Part shown: piece by piece, positions 63,236-64,000 of the stretch
Numbering within the stretch: position 1 is the stretch's first letter
Layout: each line of letters begins with the position of its first letter
Assembly: GCF_035271045.1 (NCBI RefSeq)
Contig: NZ_DATESC010000028.1
Location: 1-64,000, forward strand
Direction: 5' to 3'
Source: Marinospirillum sp035271045
GTDB taxonomy: Bacteria > Pseudomonadota > Gammaproteobacteria > Pseudomonadales > Halomonadaceae
DNA: 64,000 bases
Notes under the pieces: model-generated
The model's database searches: none
What the model was told of the DNA's origin: nothing
What the model saw: the letters and a program-made list of their open reading frames with translations, nothing else
Translations under genes and position numbers: made by a program

Positions 63236-64000
63236 GTGTTTGACTCCTGCTTAGCTTGGGTGCGCTGCCATAAAAAACTGGCTAGGTGCTGACCTAGTAA
63301 TGGAATATTTTGTTTTTCAAAAGCACCATTAATATTCAACAAACAACCGCAGTCAGCACTCACCACCTGCTGTACACCACTTGCTTGTAAGGCTTGCGTT
63401 TTATCCGCCACCATAGCCCCTGAAATATCGGGCATACGCACTGAAAAAGTACCACCAAAGCCGCAGCACTCGCTTTCATGGTCGTGGTCTAGGCGCTCGA
63501 CTTGGGCTAATTGATTTAGCAATTCACGGGTATGCAGGTGGGTATTCATTTCACGGCGGGCAGAACAAGAGGTGTGCAATGCCACTTGGGTCGCTTCACC
63601 TTGATCTGTTAATTCTACTTGGCATACCTTTAATAAGAATTCGCTTAGCTCATAAGTACGTTCAGCCAAAGCGTTTACTTGGGCTAGCGTTTCCGGTTCA
63701 TCTTTAAAGAGGTCAGGATAGTGCTCGCGGAACATGCCCGCACAAGAGCCTGAACAAACCACCACTGGCCAGTTTTCTGTAAATAAGGCGAGTTGCGAGC
63801 GAGCAACATCTTTGGCTTGTTGGGTATAGCCAGAGGTGTAGGCGGGTTGTCCGCAGCAGCTTTGTGCTTGAGGAAAGTTCACTTGAATGCCTTCACGCTC
63901 TAATAAATGAATGGCATCCATCCCAGCTTCTGGGAAAAACAAATCGACAACACAGGTGCCATAAAGGTAGATATGAGTAGGCTTGTGGGTTGGGTAGCTG
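63232..64000 (-). CDS. lldE: L-lactate oxidation protein LldE (LutA), 5' end cut off
   Basis: The frame is open to the right edge of the window and reads HIYLYGTCVVDLFFPEAGMD from there, the usual LldE N-terminus, so only the first few codons are missing. A later in-frame ATG (63942) is internal. The protein carries two CCG domains: SCCGQPAYTSGY and ECCGFGGTFSVRMPDIS, the cysteine-rich motifs that bind Fe-S or heme. Order lldE-lldF-lldG-dld matches the Shewanella lactate cluster, where a lactate permease lies next upstream; that region is outside the window. Confidence 0.93.
   Translation of the reverse strand, partial: SYPTHKPTHIYLYGTCVVDLFFPEAGMDAIHLLEREGIQVNFPQAQSCCGQPAYTSGYTQQAKDVARSQLALFTENWPVVVCSGSCAGMFREHYPDLFKDEPETLAQVNALAERTYELSEFLLKVCQVELTDQGEATQVALHTSCSARREMNTHLHTRELLNQLAQVERLDHDHESECCGFGGTFSVRMPDISGAMVADKTQALQASGVQQVVSADCGCLLNINGAFEKQNIPLLGQHLASFLWQRTQAKQESNT

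Noticed and set aside
1..64000. CRISPR array, tRNA/rRNA genes, insertion sequence, prophage or replication origin
   Set aside because: No spaced direct repeats, clover-leaf or transposase-like sequence was found by reading; a covariance-model scan could still find something small.

Overview
The window is chromosomal DNA of a gammaproteobacterium. RapA, FkpB, ObgE with an acidic tail, CysK, TmcA, SrkA and outer-membrane phospholipase A are all of gammaproteobacterial type. Four chemoreceptors, a cyclic-di-GMP synthase, type IV minor pilins, a TRAP transporter and a Shewanella-like lldEFG/dld lactate cluster, in moderately AT-rich DNA, suggest a motile, organic-acid-using aquatic bacterium of the Oceanospirillales kind. 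Marinospirillum or a relative is only a guess. I see no tRNA or rRNA genes, CRISPR array, intact insertion sequence or prophage; almost all of the window is core genome with small accessory inserts.

Layout. 1-8.5 kb: 3' end of an outer-membrane protein gene, then on the minus strand a dCache-GGDEF diguanylate cyclase, an Aer-like PAS chemoreceptor, srkA, tkt and a secreted beta-propeller/PKD-like protein. 8.7-10.4 kb: metK and yjdM on the plus strand. 10.5-14.1 kb: a probable light/UV-stress island (phrB, a MerR/LitR-like regulator, the wreck of an FAD oxidoreductase gene, and a TIGR01777 epimerase). 14.1-19.4 kb: pldA, rapA, ispH and fkpB. 19.6-22.6 kb: a chemoreceptor and a GlcNAc-type glycosyltransferase on the plus strand. 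22.6-32.4 kb: lspA, ileS, ribF, four minor pilins, a BASS-family symporter (plus strand), murJ, rpsT and a VF530-type gene. 32.4-35.5 kb: proB, obgE, rpmA and rplU. 35.8-41.0 kb: cysK, ispB, an unknown gene, tolC and an lpxL-type acyltransferase.

41.0-47.6 kb is a 3-hydroxybutyrate-type catabolic module: a PAS/sigma-54 activator, a chemoreceptor, TRAP genes dctPQM and 3-hydroxybutyrate dehydrogenase. Both the activator and the binding-protein gene have lost an internal block with a frame change, while both ends remain well conserved. With the FAD oxidoreductase remnant this makes three genes with a 'both ends kept, middle lost' lesion. Either the strain is losing functions by internal deletion or the assembly has collapsed, and raw reads would decide. 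47.7-56.6 kb: tmcA behind a perfect 19-bp inverted repeat, a small outer-membrane barrel, a thioesterase, a Cache chemoreceptor, a MalY/PatB-type lyase, an unknown gene, and a TPP riboswitch with thiC. 56.6-64 kb: an unknown gene, a Qnr-like pentapeptide-repeat protein with a TTG start, and the dld-lldG-lldF-lldE lactate oxidation operon running off the right edge.

The usual gammaproteobacterial string rpsT/murJ-ribF-ileS-lspA-fkpB-ispH is all present and on one strand, but two inserts split it: symporter plus pilins, and chemoreceptor plus glycosyltransferase. I found no clear new multi-gene system. The best leads are the repeated internal deletions, the decaying light-response cluster, the inverted repeat at tmcA, and three unrecognised proteins.
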